DNA of 64,000 nt from an uncultured SAR86 cluster bacterium (GCA_902632605.1 CACPDB010000001.1:124001-188000); one strand, 5' to 3'. Counted from the first letter of the stretch, positions 35,352-46,764 are shown. Notes: a model not told the origin generated them from the sequence alone. Program-made: numbers and translations.

Positions 35352-36767
35352 ATGCAAAAAAAATTATTTGTATTTTTTTCTCTTTTCTTCATTTCAAGCT
35401 CAGGTTTGAGCCAATTGAACCAATATGCATCAGACCTTCCCAATTTTGCTTCTCTAGCTGAGCAAGTAACACCTGCTGTTGTAAATGTAAGCGTGACAAA
35501 AGTTATTAAATCTCCAGTCCAAAATGAAATGAGAAGAGGGCCTTTCAACGACCCTTTCTTTGATGACTTTTTTGGTTCTCCTTATAATCCTCCTAACCGT
35601 GATAGAAAAGTTGCATCAGGAGGATCTGGATTCATTATTTCTGAGGACGGTTATATATTAACTAATCACCACGTAATTGAAGATGCTTCCGAAGTCGTGA
35701 TAAGTCTTCAAGATAGAAGAGAATTTTCTGCGGAGATCATTGGTAGCGATAAAAAGTCAGATGTTGCTCTTTTGAAGGTTGAAACTAATGAAAACCTTCC
35801 TTTTTTAAATTTAGGAGATTCCGAAAAGGTGAGAGTTGGCGATTGGGTTATGGCAATCGGATCGCCCTATAGACTAAATGCTACAGTTACAGCAGGAATA
35901 GTAAGTGCAAAAGCCAGAAGCGTTCCAGGACAAAGTACTTCATATATACCTTTTATTCAATCAGATGTAGCTATCAATCCAGGAAATTCAGGAGGTCCTT
36001 TATTCAATCTTAATGGGGAAGTCATAGGTATTAACGCAATGATTTATTCCAATCGTGGTGGATATATGGGTATTTCCTTCACTATTCCTATTAACTATGC
36101 CGATGAAATAGTTAAACAAATAAAAGAAAATGGATTTGTCTCTAGAGGCTGGTTGGGTGTAGCAGTTCAGGAAGTTACTAAGGATTTAGCAGATTCGTTT
36201 GGTTTAGATGTACCGCGTGGGGCCTTAATTGGAAGTGTTTTAAAAGATTCTCCAGCAGAAAAGGCCGGGCTAAAAAATGGTGATGTAATTATGGATTTTG
36301 ATGGTCAACAAATAATTTATTCAGGTGATTTACCCCTTATTGTAGGAAGAATCCCTCCTGAAAAAAAAGTGAACGCAACAATATTCAGAGATGGAAAAAA
36401 AGTAACAGTTTCTGTGACTACTGGTAAATTAGATGAAAAAGTTGCTCAAGATACAACCGTTGATAAAAAACAAGAAACCGGAAATATTTTAGGCATTGCA
36501 GTTAAAGATATCGCTTCCTTGACAGATCCAGAACAAAAACAATTGGGCCAAGTTAAAGGAGTCGTGGTATCGAGTGTTTTTCCAGGACCGGCATCTGAAG
36601 CTGGAATCAGAAGAGGAGATATAATCGATAAAATACAGTTTAAGGATATAAGTAACATCAAAGATTATGAAAAAATTTCTAAAACCTTAAAAAAAGGATC
36701 TACTATTGCTCTAAGAATTATCAGAGATAAAAACGGTTCTTTTCTCACCCTTAAAATTCCAAAATAG
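35352..36767 (+). CDS. degP: Periplasmic serine protease of the Do family (DegP/MucD)
   Basis: 471 residues. Signal peptide about 1-21 ([18 protein letters not shown]), trypsin-like domain with the triad His (TNHHVIED), Asp (KSDVALLK) and Ser (NPGNSGGPL), and two PDZ domains (about 275-365 and 385-465). It degrades or chaperones misfolded envelope proteins. Directly behind rseA (14 bp), in the place of mucD, with nothing corresponding to rseB between. Confidence 0.95.
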   Translation: MQKKLFVFFSLFFISSSGLSQLNQYASDLPNFASLAEQVTPAVVNVSVTKVIKSPVQNEMRRGPFNDPFFDDFFGSPYNPPNRDRKVASGGSGFIISEDGYILTNHHVIEDASEVVISLQDRREFSAEIIGSDKKSDVALLKVETNENLPFLNLGDSEKVRVGDWVMAIGSPYRLNATVTAGIVSAKARSVPGQSTSYIPFIQSDVAINPGNSGGPLFNLNGEVIGINAMIYSNRGGYMGISFTIPINYADEIVKQIKENGFVSRGWLGVAVQEVTKDLADSFGLDVPRGALIGSVLKDSPAEKAGLKNGDVIMDFDGQQIIYSGDLPLIVGRIPPEKKVNATIFRDGKKVTVSVTTGKLDEKVAQDTTVDKKQETGNILGIAVKDIASLTDPEQKQLGQVKGVVVSSVFPGPASEAGIRRGDIIDKIQFKDISNIKDYEKISKTLKKGSTIALRIIRDKNGSFLTLKIPK

Positions 36768-36781
36768 GACATAATGCCTGC

Positions 36782-38581
36782 ATGTCGAGCCATGCTTCTA
36801 TAGATAAGATCAGAAACTTTTGCATCATTGCGCATATTGATCACGGAAAATCCACACTAGCAGATCGTCTCATTGAAATTTGCGAAGGCTTGAGCGAACG
36901 TGAAATGCAAAATCAAGTGTTGGACTCTCTTGATTTAGAAAGAGAAAGAGGCATTACTATCAAAGCTCAGTCGGTATATCTCGAATATGAGTTGAAAGAT
37001 GAAAAGTATCAGATCAATTTAATTGATACTCCAGGACATGTAGACTTTGCTTACGAAGTTTCAAGGTCTCTTGCTGCTTGTGAAGGAGCAATTTTACTTG
37101 TCGATGCTTCTCAAGGAGTTGAAGCACAAACTCTTTCTACTTGTTATAACGCCATCGATCAAGGACTGACGATATTTCCCGTATTAAATAAAATAGATCT
37201 TAAACAATCGGATCCAGAAAGAGTTAAACAAGAGATTGAGGAAATAATTGGCATAGAAGCAAGCGAAGCTCCAGCCATAAGCGCTAAGGATGGATTGGGC
37301 GTTAAAGATTTGTTGAAAAAAATTATTGAAGGAATTCCTGCTCCAGAAGGTTCTATTGAAGAGCCATTACAGGCTTTAATAATTGACTCTTGGTTTGATC
37401 AATATCTTGGGATTGTCTCTTTGGTAAGAGTTGTAAATGGCAAAATTAATCTTGGCGATAAAATTAAATTTTCATCAAATAACAATGTTCATTTAGTAGA
37501 TAAACTAGGAGTCTTTACTCCTAAAAGATTAGAAAAAACTAATCTAGTTGCCGGAGAAGTAGGTTTTATTTGTGCTGGAGTAAGAAGCATAAAAGGAGCT
37601 CCTGTTGGAGATACTATAGTTTTACCTGAAAAAAATAATTCTCTTCCTGGATTCAAGCCAATAAAACCGCAAGTTTTTGCCGCTCTTTATCCCTTAGATT
37701 CTGGAGAATTTGAATCATTTCGGGAATCTTTAGAAAAACTCGCTTTAAACGATGCTGCTTTGCAATTTGAGCCAGAGCAGTCACAAGCTTTAGGATCTGG
37801 TTTTAGATGCGGCTTTTTGGGAACGTTGCATATGGAAATCATTATAGAAAGACTACAAAGAGAGCATGGAATAGAGCTTTTAGCTACAGCGCCGACCGTC
37901 GTATATGAGATTCTACTGAAAAATAGTGATGTTATAGAAATTGAAAATCCAAGCAAATATCCCGATCCTAGTTCAATAGAAGAAGTCAGAGAACCAATAG
38001 CTCATGCAACTATTCTTGTCCCCGAAGATTATGTTGGGAATGTTATCTCCCTTTGCGTGGAAAGGAGAGGCATTCAAAAGTCTCTCAGGTATGTGGGTGG
38101 ACAAATAGAACTAATTTATGAAATGCCTATGAATGAAATCGTTCTTGATTTTTTTGATAAATTGAAATCAACCAGCAAAGGATATGCTTCCCTAGACTAT
38201 GATTTTGTGAGATTTGATCAAAGCGACATCACTAGAATTGATATCTTACTAAATGGTGAAAAGGTTGATGCTCTCAACTTCATGGTACATCGCTCAAAAG
38301 CTGATTATAAAGGAAGAGAGTTGACTAAAGCTCTCAGAGAAGTCATTCCCAGACAGATGTACGATGTAGCAATTCAAGCAGCAATTGGAAATAAAATCAT
38401 ATCTCGAGAAACAGTTAAAGCTTATCGTAAAGATGTAACAGCTAAACTTTATGGCGGTGACGTAACGAGAAAGAAGAAACTTTTAGAAAAACAAAAAGCT
38501 GGTAAGAAAAAGATGCGTCAGATTGGAAAAATAGATGTTCCCCAAGAAGCATTTTTATCAGTTTTAAAAGTAAGCAAATAA
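36782..38581 (+). CDS. lepA: Elongation factor 4 (LepA)
   Basis: 599 residues. G1 motif [14 protein letters not shown], switch [10 protein letters not shown] and NKID specificity motif, followed by EF-G-like domains and the LepA-specific C-terminal domain with [21 protein letters not shown] ribosome-stimulated GTPase linked to 30S biogenesis and back-translocation. Followed by lepB after 2 bp as in E. coli. Confidence 0.97.
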   Translation: MSSHASIDKIRNFCIIAHIDHGKSTLADRLIEICEGLSEREMQNQVLDSLDLERERGITIKAQSVYLEYELKDEKYQINLIDTPGHVDFAYEVSRSLAACEGAILLVDASQGVEAQTLSTCYNAIDQGLTIFPVLNKIDLKQSDPERVKQEIEEIIGIEASEAPAISAKDGLGVKDLLKKIIEGIPAPEGSIEEPLQALIIDSWFDQYLGIVSLVRVVNGKINLGDKIKFSSNNNVHLVDKLGVFTPKRLEKTNLVAGEVGFICAGVRSIKGAPVGDTIVLPEKNNSLPGFKPIKPQVFAALYPLDSGEFESFRESLEKLALNDAALQFEPEQSQALGSGFRCGFLGTLHMEIIIERLQREHGIELLATAPTVVYEILLKNSDVIEIENPSKYPDPSSIEEVREPIAHATILVPEDYVGNVISLCVERRGIQKSLRYVGGQIELIYEMPMNEIVLDFFDKLKSTSKGYASLDYDFVRFDQSDITRIDILLNGEKVDALNFMVHRSKADYKGRELTKALREVIPRQMYDVAIQAAIGNKIISRETVKAYRKDVTAKLYGGDVTRKKKLLEKQKAGKKKMRQIGKIDVPQEAFLSVLKVSK

Positions 38582-38583
38582 TT

Positions 38584-39564
38584 ATGTATGAATCAATTTT
38601 AATTATTTCAGTAATCATAATTTCTTCCTTGTTTGCAGTCTGGGTTTACTCAGAGAAAAAATTAGACGGTAAATTTTCAAAGACAATTAGTACTGTTTCT
38701 TTCCCTTTTCCTCTTTTAGCTTTATATGCAGTTTTTAAACTTAATATCAGCTTTGGATATATTTTAGTTGCCTTAACTTTGGTCTCACTTTTAATTTGGT
38801 TAATTTCTAGACGAACTGATTTAGTAAATTTACAAAAAGAAGCGCGATCTTTTTTCTTAATCCTTCTTGGCATAACTATTTTTAGATCATTTATTTATGA
38901 ACCTTTTCAAATTCCAACAGAATCAATGATTCCTCAAATTCAAGTTGGAGATTTTTTAGTGGTGGATAAATTTTCTTATGGTCTAAAAAATCCCGTAGGA
39001 AAATCAACTTGGTTCGAAACCAGGGAGCCAAAAAAAGGAGAGATGGTTGCATTCATTCCAGAACATACTATTTGCAGTTCGCCAATTGAAAATGCCTACC
39101 CAGAAAAAAACTTTGACAGTTCTCAAGAGTATCTTTGGCAGCGTTACAGCGAAGCTTGTACTCCCTTGGGCCTTACTTTTGTAAAAAGATTGATAGCTAA
39201 AGAAGGAGATGAAGTTATTTATCGTAATAAAGAATTAATAGTTAACGGAAAAAAATTAAAAAGGGAGTTTTTATCTTCAAACGACGATGAAATTTATTTA
39301 AAAGAGTTTTATAAAGACAATGCTTACACGATAAGACTATTAGAAAACTATAGGAATCAACTTACATATGGTGCTGAACGTAAATGGCTGATACCTAAGG
39401 GCTATTATTTCGTAATGGGCGATAATAGAGATAACAGTGCCGACAGTAGAAGCTGGGGATTTGTTCCAAAGCAAAATGTGGTCGGCAAACCAGCTTTCAT
39501 ATGGATGCACTGGGAATGCCTGACTTGTCTTCCATCTTTTTCTAGGAATAAATTTTTGAAATAA
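38584..39564 (+). CDS. lepB: Signal peptidase I
   Basis: 326 residues. Three hydrophobic N-terminal segments (about 3-20, 35-75 region) anchor it in the inner membrane. Catalytic Ser is in IPTESMIPQIQVGDFLVVDKF and Lys in FVKRLIAKEGDEV; the S26 box GDNRDNSADSRSWGFVP is intact. A loop with Cys residues (EHTICSSPIE...SEACTPLG) sits between boxes, as in other gammaproteobacteria. It removes Sec and Tat signal peptides. Confidence 0.96.
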   Translation: MYESILIISVIIISSLFAVWVYSEKKLDGKFSKTISTVSFPFPLLALYAVFKLNISFGYILVALTLVSLLIWLISRRTDLVNLQKEARSFFLILLGITIFRSFIYEPFQIPTESMIPQIQVGDFLVVDKFSYGLKNPVGKSTWFETREPKKGEMVAFIPEHTICSSPIENAYPEKNFDSSQEYLWQRYSEACTPLGLTFVKRLIAKEGDEVIYRNKELIVNGKKLKREFLSSNDDEIYLKEFYKDNAYTIRLLENYRNQLTYGAERKWLIPKGYYFVMGDNRDNSADSRSWGFVPKQNVVGKPAFIWMHWECLTCLPSFSRNKFLK

Positions 39565-39566
39565 GA

Positions 39567-40238
39567 ATGAGTCTAGGCGAGTTAGAAAATTCTATTGGTT
39601 ATAAATTTAAAAATAAGAAACTTTTAGGCGAAGCTATCACGCACAAAAGCATAAACTCTAATTTTAATAATGAAAGATTGGAATTTCTTGGAGATTCAGT
39701 AATTTCACTTGTCGTTTCAGAGGCATTACATTCAGTAGAAGATTCTCTTGATGAAGGAAAATTGAGTATTTACCGCTCTAGAATAGTAAGCCGATCTTCG
39801 CTGAGTAAAGCAGGTCTAAAAATAAAACTAGATAAGTACCTAAAAGCAGGTTCGGCGCTTAAGAATAATCAAAATCTAACAGAAACTATTATCGGAAATG
39901 CTCTAGAAGCCCTCATCGGAGCTATTTTTCTTGATTCAAATTTTTTAAGAGCAAAAGATATTACCTTGTCTATTTTAGACATAGATTTTTCTAAACTTTT
40001 ATTAGATGAACAGAAAGATTCAAAAACTCTTCTTCAGGAATTTTTACAGTCTTTAGATGAAAATTTGCCTGAATACGAAACTATTGAAAAAAAGAAAAAC
40101 GGAGAAATTTATTTTGTCTCGAAGGTAACTCTGCCAATACATAATGTTTTTGGCGAAGGACAAGGTAAAAGTAAAAAATTAGCTGAACAAGAAGCCGCTT
40201 CTAATGTTTTAGCCATGCTGAATAAAGATGGAAAATAA
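39567..40238 (+). CDS. rnc: Ribonuclease III
   Basis: 223 residues. The catalytic signature NERLEFLGDSVISLVVSEALH carries the metal-binding Glu/Asp, and the C-terminal double-stranded RNA-binding domain ends with KLAEQEAASNVLAML. It processes rRNA precursors and double-stranded RNA. Overlaps era by 11 bp. Confidence 0.96.
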   Translation: MSLGELENSIGYKFKNKKLLGEAITHKSINSNFNNERLEFLGDSVISLVVSEALHSVEDSLDEGKLSIYRSRIVSRSSLSKAGLKIKLDKYLKAGSALKNNQNLTETIIGNALEALIGAIFLDSNFLRAKDITLSILDIDFSKLLLDEQKDSKTLLQEFLQSLDENLPEYETIEKKKNGEIYFVSKVTLPIHNVFGEGQGKSKKLAEQEAASNVLAMLNKDGK

Positions 40239-41121
40239 ATTTGGTTTTGTTTCGCTATCAGGCCGAACGAATGTAGGGAAATCAACTTTGCTAAATTCCT
40301 TCTTTCAAAAAAAGATTGCTATTACATCAAGAAAACCTCAGACCACACGTAATCGTATTTTAGGAATTCTCACAGAAAAAAAATCTCAAATTGTTTTTCT
40401 TGATACACCTGGCATACATCTTGGCTATAAAAGGCAGTTAAACAAAGTCATGAATAAAATTGCCTATCACTGTTATGAAGAGGTAGATCTTATTCTCTTT
40501 TTAATTGATCGTTTTAAGTGGCAAAAGGAAGAAGAAAATATTCTTCAAAGTTTAAAAAAACTTAATAAGCCTGTCGTTTTAGTCATTAACAAAATAGACA
40601 GATTAAGTGATAAAAATAAGCTATTAGCTTTTATAAAAGATATCAGTGAGAAATTTAATTTTTTATCTATTGTTCCAATATCTGCGCTGAAAAAGGATAA
40701 CTTAGAGGAATTAAAAAAAGTAATTTTGAAAAATCTAGAAATTGGTCCGCATCATTTTCCAGAAGATTCTTTAACAGAGTTTTCAGATAATTTTTATATT
40801 TCAGAAATTATCAGGGAAAAAGCAATCAACAGATTAGGTGATGAGTTACCTTACCGTCTAAACGTTGTTATTGAAAAAATTAATGATTCAAAAAAGCTTA
40901 AGACCATTTATGCAGCCATAATCACTGAGTCACAGAGTCAAAAAGGAATTATCCTTGGCAAGCAGGGTAGTATGATTAAAGCCATTGGGACAGCTGCGAG
41001 AAAAGAATTAGAAAAAGAGTTTTCAAAAAAAGTGAATCTTCAACTTTGGGTTAAAGCTAACAAAAATTGGACAAATGATATTAACAAATTAAAAAAATTT
41101 GGGCTTGGAGTTGATTTTTGA
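40228..41121 (+). CDS. era: GTPase Era
   Basis: 297 residues. P-loop GRTNVGKSTLLN, switch RKPQTTRNRILGI, DTPGIH and NKIDRL motifs, and a C-terminal KH domain (SQKGIILGKQGSMIKAIGTAARKELE) that binds the 3' end of 16S rRNA. Required for 30S assembly. Its stop overlaps the recO start as TTGA. Confidence 0.96.
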   Translation: MENKFGFVSLSGRTNVGKSTLLNSFFQKKIAITSRKPQTTRNRILGILTEKKSQIVFLDTPGIHLGYKRQLNKVMNKIAYHCYEEVDLILFLIDRFKWQKEEENILQSLKKLNKPVVLVINKIDRLSDKNKLLAFIKDISEKFNFLSIVPISALKKDNLEELKKVILKNLEIGPHHFPEDSLTEFSDNFYISEIIREKAINRLGDELPYRLNVVIEKINDSKKLKTIYAAIITESQSQKGIILGKQGSMIKAIGTAARKELEKEFSKKVNLQLWVKANKNWTNDINKLKKFGLGVDF

Positions 41122-41808
41122 AATCCTTAGGCGCCAACGAAACAGAAGCAATTCTTTTATTTAGTAGAAAGTTCTCAGAAACTAGTCTAATTTGCGAACT
41201 CTTTACTAGAAAAAAAGGCAGAGTTTCTGTCATTGCAAAAGGAGCTCGAACAAAAAAAAATAAATTTCAAAATGTTACTGCCCCGAACATTTTGGCTAAC
41301 GTAAATTATTCTGGTAAAAGCGAATTAAAGACTTTGATTTCCTGGGAGGAAATTAAATACTTTCCAATACTTGGGAAAAATTTAAAAATCTTACTCTATC
41401 TGAATGAATTAATTTTCAGATTAATAGAAAAAGAAAACCAACAAGAAAAAGTTTTTGATGCCTTGATCAATTTTTATAAAACCCTTGAATTGGGAGAAAC
41501 TAAAAGTATTGAAATATCTTTGAGAGAGTTTGAATATTTTTTAATTTGTGAACTTGGCTATGGTTTTAATTTTCAAATTGATGATAGAGGAAACCACATA
41601 AAAAAAGATGGAGTCTACTATTTTCATCCAGCTAAGGGATTTTCAGAAAAACCTTTAAATAATTTTTTAAAAGTCTCTGGAATTGATATTATAAATTTTA
41701 CTAATGGAAAAATTACTTCTTCTTCAGCAAGAAGTAAAATAAAAAAAATTATGCAACTTGCCATTACCTACATTGCTGAAAAACCTATGAATGCAGGAGT
41801 AATATTCA

Positions 41809-41816
<8 letters not shown>
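41118..41816 (+). CDS. recO: DNA repair protein RecO
   Basis: 232 residues. The N-terminal OB-fold motif ETEAILLFSRKFSETSLICELFTRKKGRVSVIAKGARTKK is characteristic; it loads RecA on SSB-coated DNA with RecR. The start is a rare TTG at 41118 that overlaps the era stop; no better ATG lies nearby. The zinc-binding Cys pattern seen in some RecO proteins is missing. The gene continues into acpS with an 8 bp overlap. Confidence 0.9.
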
Positions 41817-42839
<1,023 letters not shown>

Positions 42840-43511
42840 ATGACCAATATTTTAGCTATTGAAACCTCTTCGGTTTACTGTTCAATTGGCTTAGCAAAAA
42901 ATAAAGAAATATATATTGAGCATTCGCAGGAAGAAAATACTCATGGTAAAAATATTTTTGATTTTATCGATAATCTTCTCAAGAAATCTCAACTTGAAAA
43001 AGAAGAGATAGACTTAATTGCCTTGAGCGTCGGCCCAGGATCCTTTACGGGGTTAAGGGTAGGGTGTTCGGTAGCACAAGGCCTTGCATTTGGATTACAA
43101 AAGAAAATTTTACCTCTTTCTAGCCTTATGGTTTTAGCTCAAACTGTTTTTTTAGAACATAAAGTCAAAGAACTTTTTATCGTAAGAGAAGCACATATGA
43201 ATGACTTATATGTGGGTAAATTTATAAGAAAAAATAATGATTTGGCTATCCCTTTGATCTGGGATGCTGCTATCAAGAAAACAGAACTTTCTGATTTTAT
43301 TTCCTCAGATAATAAGGAAGTCATTTGTAGCGATTGTCGTGAGTTTTTAGATTACTTAATTAAGCCTAATCTTATAGAAACAAATAATCATGCAAAAGGG
43401 TTATTACACTTAGCTAGTCACCTAGATGATTTAGATACAAGATTGAAAAATCCTGAGGAGGTATATCCCACTTACCTTTCAGGTACTGATCAATGGAAGA
43501 AGGATAAATAA
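42840..43511 (+). CDS. tsaB: tRNA threonylcarbamoyladenosine biosynthesis protein TsaB
   Basis: 223-residue ASKHA-fold protein lacking the metal-binding His pair of TsaD. N-terminal ILAIETSSVYCSIGLA and VGPGSFTGLRVGCSVAQGLAFG identify it. With TsaD and TsaE it forms the complex that makes t6A37 in ANN-decoding tRNAs. No spacer separates it from adk or uppP. Confidence 0.93.
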   Translation: MTNILAIETSSVYCSIGLAKNKEIYIEHSQEENTHGKNIFDFIDNLLKKSQLEKEEIDLIALSVGPGSFTGLRVGCSVAQGLAFGLQKKILPLSSLMVLAQTVFLEHKVKELFIVREAHMNDLYVGKFIRKNNDLAIPLIWDAAIKKTELSDFISSDNKEVICSDCREFLDYLIKPNLIETNNHAKGLLHLASHLDDLDTRLKNPEEVYPTYLSGTDQWKKDK

Positions 43512-44288
43512 ATGGAAGTTTTGCAGATTTTAATTTTGTCAATCATACAAGGCTTGACTGAATTTTTGCCCATTTCGAGCTCTGCGCACTTAATAATTAC
43601 ATCTTCAATCTTAGGTAAAGAAACCCAATCAATCACTGTAGATATTTTTGCTCATGGCGGAAGTTTATTTGCTGTAATTATCTATTTTAGAGCAGAACTA
43701 GCTGATGCTTTAAAAGATTACAAATTATCTTCAAGCGATTCTTTTTTTAACAAATTATTGTTAGGTTCTTTTCCAATATTGATTACAGGATTTTTACTAA
43801 GAGATTTCATTTCAGAAAATTTAAGGACTCTAGACATTATCGCTCTATCAACTATTTTTTTTGGCATTCTTCTTTGGGTAGCTGATAGAGGTTCAAAAGA
43901 ACAAACACCATATGAATCAGTAACCCTTAAACATGCTTTTTTCATTGGTTTAGCTCAATGTTTGGCTTTGATTCCAGGAACGAGCCGTTCAGCGATAACA
44001 ATAATTTGTGCTTTATTTTTAAGTTATTCCAGAACGATTGCATCAAAGTTTGCTTTCATGCTTGCAATTCCTACTTTGAGCATTATTTACTTATCTGAAG
44101 TTATTGCCTTAGGGATTACCACACCAGAAATAAATTTGCTTGATGTTTTTTTAGTTTCAATCTTTTCGTTTTTGAGTTCTTACTTATGTATTGGGATTTT
44201 TCTAAACCTCATCGAAAGAATAGGTTTCACACCTTTTGTCATCTATAGACTTTTGCTGGGGATTTTTTTGCTTTTTTTAGCCTACTAA
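43512..44288 (+). CDS. uppP: Undecaprenyl-diphosphatase
   Basis: 258-residue membrane enzyme of the BacA family, about eight helices. Conserved motif 1 QGLTEFLPISSSAHLII and motif 2 IPGTSRSAITI carry the catalytic Glu, Ser and Arg. It recycles undecaprenyl pyrophosphate for peptidoglycan and surface polysaccharide synthesis. Last gene of the long operon; overlaps the convergent GST gene by 12 bp. Confidence 0.96.
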   Translation: MEVLQILILSIIQGLTEFLPISSSAHLIITSSILGKETQSITVDIFAHGGSLFAVIIYFRAELADALKDYKLSSSDSFFNKLLLGSFPILITGFLLRDFISENLRTLDIIALSTIFFGILLWVADRGSKEQTPYESVTLKHAFFIGLAQCLALIPGTSRSAITIICALFLSYSRTIASKFAFMLAIPTLSIIYLSEVIALGITTPEINLLDVFLVSIFSFLSSYLCIGIFLNLIERIGFTPFVIYRLLLGIFLLFLAY

Positions 44289-45128
44289 TTGTCTTTTAAT
44301 GCTCCACCCACTATATTTTTGAACTACATAAAAGATATAAGAAATCAATTTAATGATTCTGGGAATCTTTGTTTCTCTTGCAAATACTTCTTTTTTTAAT
44401 AAGCTTTCAAACCAATCATTAACATTAGGATGAAGAATGTGTATTGGATATTTTGCAGCTTTAAGTCTTGAAACATAAATAAACCAAGCAATATCGGGCA
44501 AGGTCAGTTCGTTAGACAAAATGTAAGTATTGTGTGAGAGTTTTTCATCTATTTCATCAAGATGAAGTTTGAGATTGAGTAAGGATTTAGTTGCAACTTC
44601 ATCAGTGATGCCCTCCTTTTTATAATTCTCCCAAAACTCTCTATTTACATCATCTTCTGAGTCTGAATTTCCGTGTAAGGTAGCTTTTGATTCTGATTTC
44701 TCTTGAATTTTTACTTTATTCAAGAATTTTGGAACTAAGAATTTAAACGTAACATTTCGGATATCTAAATGAAGGTTATTTTCTTCAATCATCATCTTGT
44801 TTATTTCTTCTTCTTTATCTGCAGGTATCAAACTCTTGGCTGGAAATTTATTGTCCAAATACTTAAGGATGTCATTACTTTCGATATGAACTTCTCCGTC
44901 ATCAATCAATACAGGGACCAATGATCTTGGAGTAATTCCTTGAAAGTAAGGAGAAAAGTTTTCTTTTTTTTGCAGATTTATGTGATGACCTATGTAATCA
45001 ATATTTTTTAAACCCATAAAAATTCTTGTTTTCATTGAACATGCAGAAAAAGAGAAATGAAAAAGATGGATCCCTTTCCAAGAAAGGACTTCTTTTGTTT
45101 TAATATCTTCTTGTCTGAGTTTAACCAT
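44277..45128 (-). CDS. Glutathione S-transferase family protein
   Basis: 283 residues. An N-terminal thioredoxin-like domain (about 20-95) has FHFSFSACSMKTRIFMGLK and the cis-Pro and glutathione motif TPRSLVPVLIDDGEVHIESNDILKYLD; the C-terminal helical domain follows, with EANELTLPDIAW-like capping box (SNELTLPDIAWFIY). A charged insertion at about 150-175 is unusual. Substrate unknown. Only 13 bp separates its start from the divergent rsmJ, so at least one promoter must lie inside coding sequence. Confidence 0.83.
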   Translation of the reverse strand: MVKLRQEDIKTKEVLSWKGIHLFHFSFSACSMKTRIFMGLKNIDYIGHHINLQKKENFSPYFQGITPRSLVPVLIDDGEVHIESNDILKYLDNKFPAKSLIPADKEEEINKMMIEENNLHLDIRNVTFKFLVPKFLNKVKIQEKSESKATLHGNSDSEDDVNREFWENYKKEGITDEVATKSLLNLKLHLDEIDEKLSHNTYILSNELTLPDIAWFIYVSRLKAAKYPIHILHPNVNDWFESLLKKEVFARETKIPRIIKLISYIFYVVQKYSGWSIKRQLVG

Positions 45129-45141
45129 CGTTTTTACTGTT

Positions 45142-45915
45142 ATGAATAATTTTACAGAAAGAAAGCCATTTGTATCTTATCTTTCGAAAAATGAAATTGG
45201 CTTTGCAGAACAATTTGCTTCCAAACACGGCTTAGAATTAATTACGCCAAGAAACTTAAGGATTTCCGAAACACATAAGCAAGTCATTTGGGCATCAGGC
45301 AAAAATCTTGCATTACAAGATTTAGCAATAAAGAACTCAAAACCATTTGTAATCGATTACAAGAATTTTAAAAAAATTATGGCTAAATCATCTCTACTAA
45401 AGAAATGTTTTTCCAAAAAAGATATTGGCAGAAAAGTGATTGATTTGACCGCGGGATTTTGCATAGATGCTTTAGAAATAAGTTTCCTTGGGTATTCAGT
45501 AACTGCAATAGAGAAAAAATCTTGGTTATATGAATTTACAAATCAATGTCTTCAAAACTCAAAGCATAAAGATTTGCAACATTCCATCAATCGAATTGAT
45601 TTTCTAAATGGCGATTCTTTAGATCTCATGAAAAAATATTCGGACCATGAGATTGTTTATCTGGATCAGATGTTTGAACAAAAAAATGATGCAAGAGCTA
45701 AGAAAGAAATACAATTTTTAAGAAATTTAGATTTTGAAGAATTTGATTTAAAAAGATTTAGAAAGTCCTTAAAACAAAACAATTTCAAAAAAATCATTTA
45801 CAAATCAGCTTTGCATAGCAACATGAGCTCACTTATCAATTTGAAGCCATCTCGTGTTATAAAAGGCAAAGCATTTAAATACAATATATTTACTGTTGAC
45901 CAGGAGAACGAATGA
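45142..45915 (+). CDS. rsmJ: 16S rRNA (guanine-1516-N2)-methyltransferase
   Basis: 257 residues. SAM-binding motif VIDLTAGFCIDALEISFLGYSVTAIEK and the catalytic-loop equivalent YLDQMFEQKNDARAKKEIQFLR correspond to motifs I and IV of RsmJ (YhiQ). The residues after motif IV are more charged than usual. It methylates G1516 of 16S rRNA. Overlaps the next gene by 4 bp. Confidence 0.85.
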   Translation: MNNFTERKPFVSYLSKNEIGFAEQFASKHGLELITPRNLRISETHKQVIWASGKNLALQDLAIKNSKPFVIDYKNFKKIMAKSSLLKKCFSKKDIGRKVIDLTAGFCIDALEISFLGYSVTAIEKKSWLYEFTNQCLQNSKHKDLQHSINRIDFLNGDSLDLMKKYSDHEIVYLDQMFEQKNDARAKKEIQFLRNLDFEEFDLKRFRKSLKQNNFKKIIYKSALHSNMSSLINLKPSRVIKGKAFKYNIFTVDQENE

Positions 45916-46280
45916 ATTATCAAAAAGATGTATCTAACTTTATGACCTTAGGAGAACAAAAAATAGCTTCAGATCTAAACCTTAAAAATGAGCAAACTCA
46001 GCTTTATATGAATTTGATCAGAGAGGAGTTCGAAGAGACCGCTAAGGCATTTAATGAAGAAGACTTGGTTGAGGTTGCGGATGGTCTTGCAGATATGGTT
46101 TGGGTCATTATGGGTATGTGCAATAGTATCGGCATAGATTTTGATAAGATTTGGGAAGAGGTAAAAAGCTCAAATATGAGTAAATTTGTTGATGGAAAAT
46201 TCATCAAAAATGATGCAGGAAAAATAATGAAGCCTGAGACTTATTTCAAACCAAATATCAAAAAAGCTTTGGGTTTATAG
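45912..46280 (+). CDS. MazG-like / phosphoribosyl-ATP pyrophosphohydrolase-like protein
   Basis: 122 residues of the all-alpha NTP pyrophosphohydrolase superfamily. The metal-binding pattern is REEFEETAKAF followed about 10 residues later by LVEVADGLADMVWVIMG (ExxE...ExxD-type). The end (SNMSKFVDGKFIKNDAGKIMKPETYFKP) matches small phage and bacterial PRA-PH-like proteins rather than HisE. It probably hydrolyses a nucleoside triphosphate to the monophosphate (house-cleaning); substrate unknown. Confidence 0.8.
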   Translation: MNYQKDVSNFMTLGEQKIASDLNLKNEQTQLYMNLIREEFEETAKAFNEEDLVEVADGLADMVWVIMGMCNSIGIDFDKIWEEVKSSNMSKFVDGKFIKNDAGKIMKPETYFKPNIKKALGL

Positions 46281-46282
46281 TC

Positions 46283-46305
46283 CATGCCGCCTTATCGGCG
46301 GCATG
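46283..46305. terminator. Hairpin between convergent MazG-like and hsp20 genes
   Basis: Nine-base perfect stem CATGCCGCC / GGCGGCATG (46283-46291 and 46297-46305) with loop TTATC, unusually GC-rich for this DNA. The run of T after it is short and interrupted, so it may be a weak terminator or a 3'-end stabilising hairpin for either convergent transcript. Confidence 0.55.
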
Positions 46306-46317
46306 TCTTTGGAGAGA

Positions 46318-46764
46318 TTATTCTGAAATTAATTCGCCTGAATTAATATGAATAATTTTTGCTTTTTCAGAATCTGGAATAATCCTTTCTAGATTTATTT
46401 TTAATAAACCGTTTTTTAGGTCTGCGGTTTTTACAACAACCTCAGGCGCAAGAGAGAACTGTAATTTAAACGCTCTCGCAGCAATACCTTGGTGTAGGAC
46501 TTCTCCTGAAGAATTTTTAGAACCTTCATGAGAGATGCTTAAGTTATTTTCCTTAGTTTCGACGGTTAAATCCTCTTCACTAAGACCTGCAACAGCAACC
46601 TCGATGGTAATTTCATTCCCTTCGCGTTTGATATTGTAAGGTGGATAAGACCTTGAATCTTCTCCTATCTCACTGAATGTTCTCAATGAATCGAACAAAC
46701 TGTCAAATCCTAAAAATCTCGTCGAGAAGAAAGGATCTGATAAATTTAACAAACTATTTTTCAT
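46318..46764 (-). CDS. Hsp20/alpha-crystallin family small heat-shock protein
   Basis: 148 residues, IbpA/B-like. The alpha-crystallin domain spans about 38-130: YPPYNIKREGNEITIEVAVAGLSEEDLTVET and GIAARAFKLQFSLAPEV, closing with the A-x(n)-G-x-L motif NGLLKINLERIIP. It binds unfolded proteins for transfer to DnaK/ClpB. Good Shine-Dalgarno AAGGAG before the ATG. No sigma32-type site was seen upstream; the visible -35 is a housekeeping type. Confidence 0.93.
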   Translation of the reverse strand: MKNSLLNLSDPFFSTRFLGFDSLFDSLRTFSEIGEDSRSYPPYNIKREGNEITIEVAVAGLSEEDLTVETKENNLSISHEGSKNSSGEVLHQGIAARAFKLQFSLAPEVVVKTADLKNGLLKINLERIIPDSEKAKIIHINSGELISE

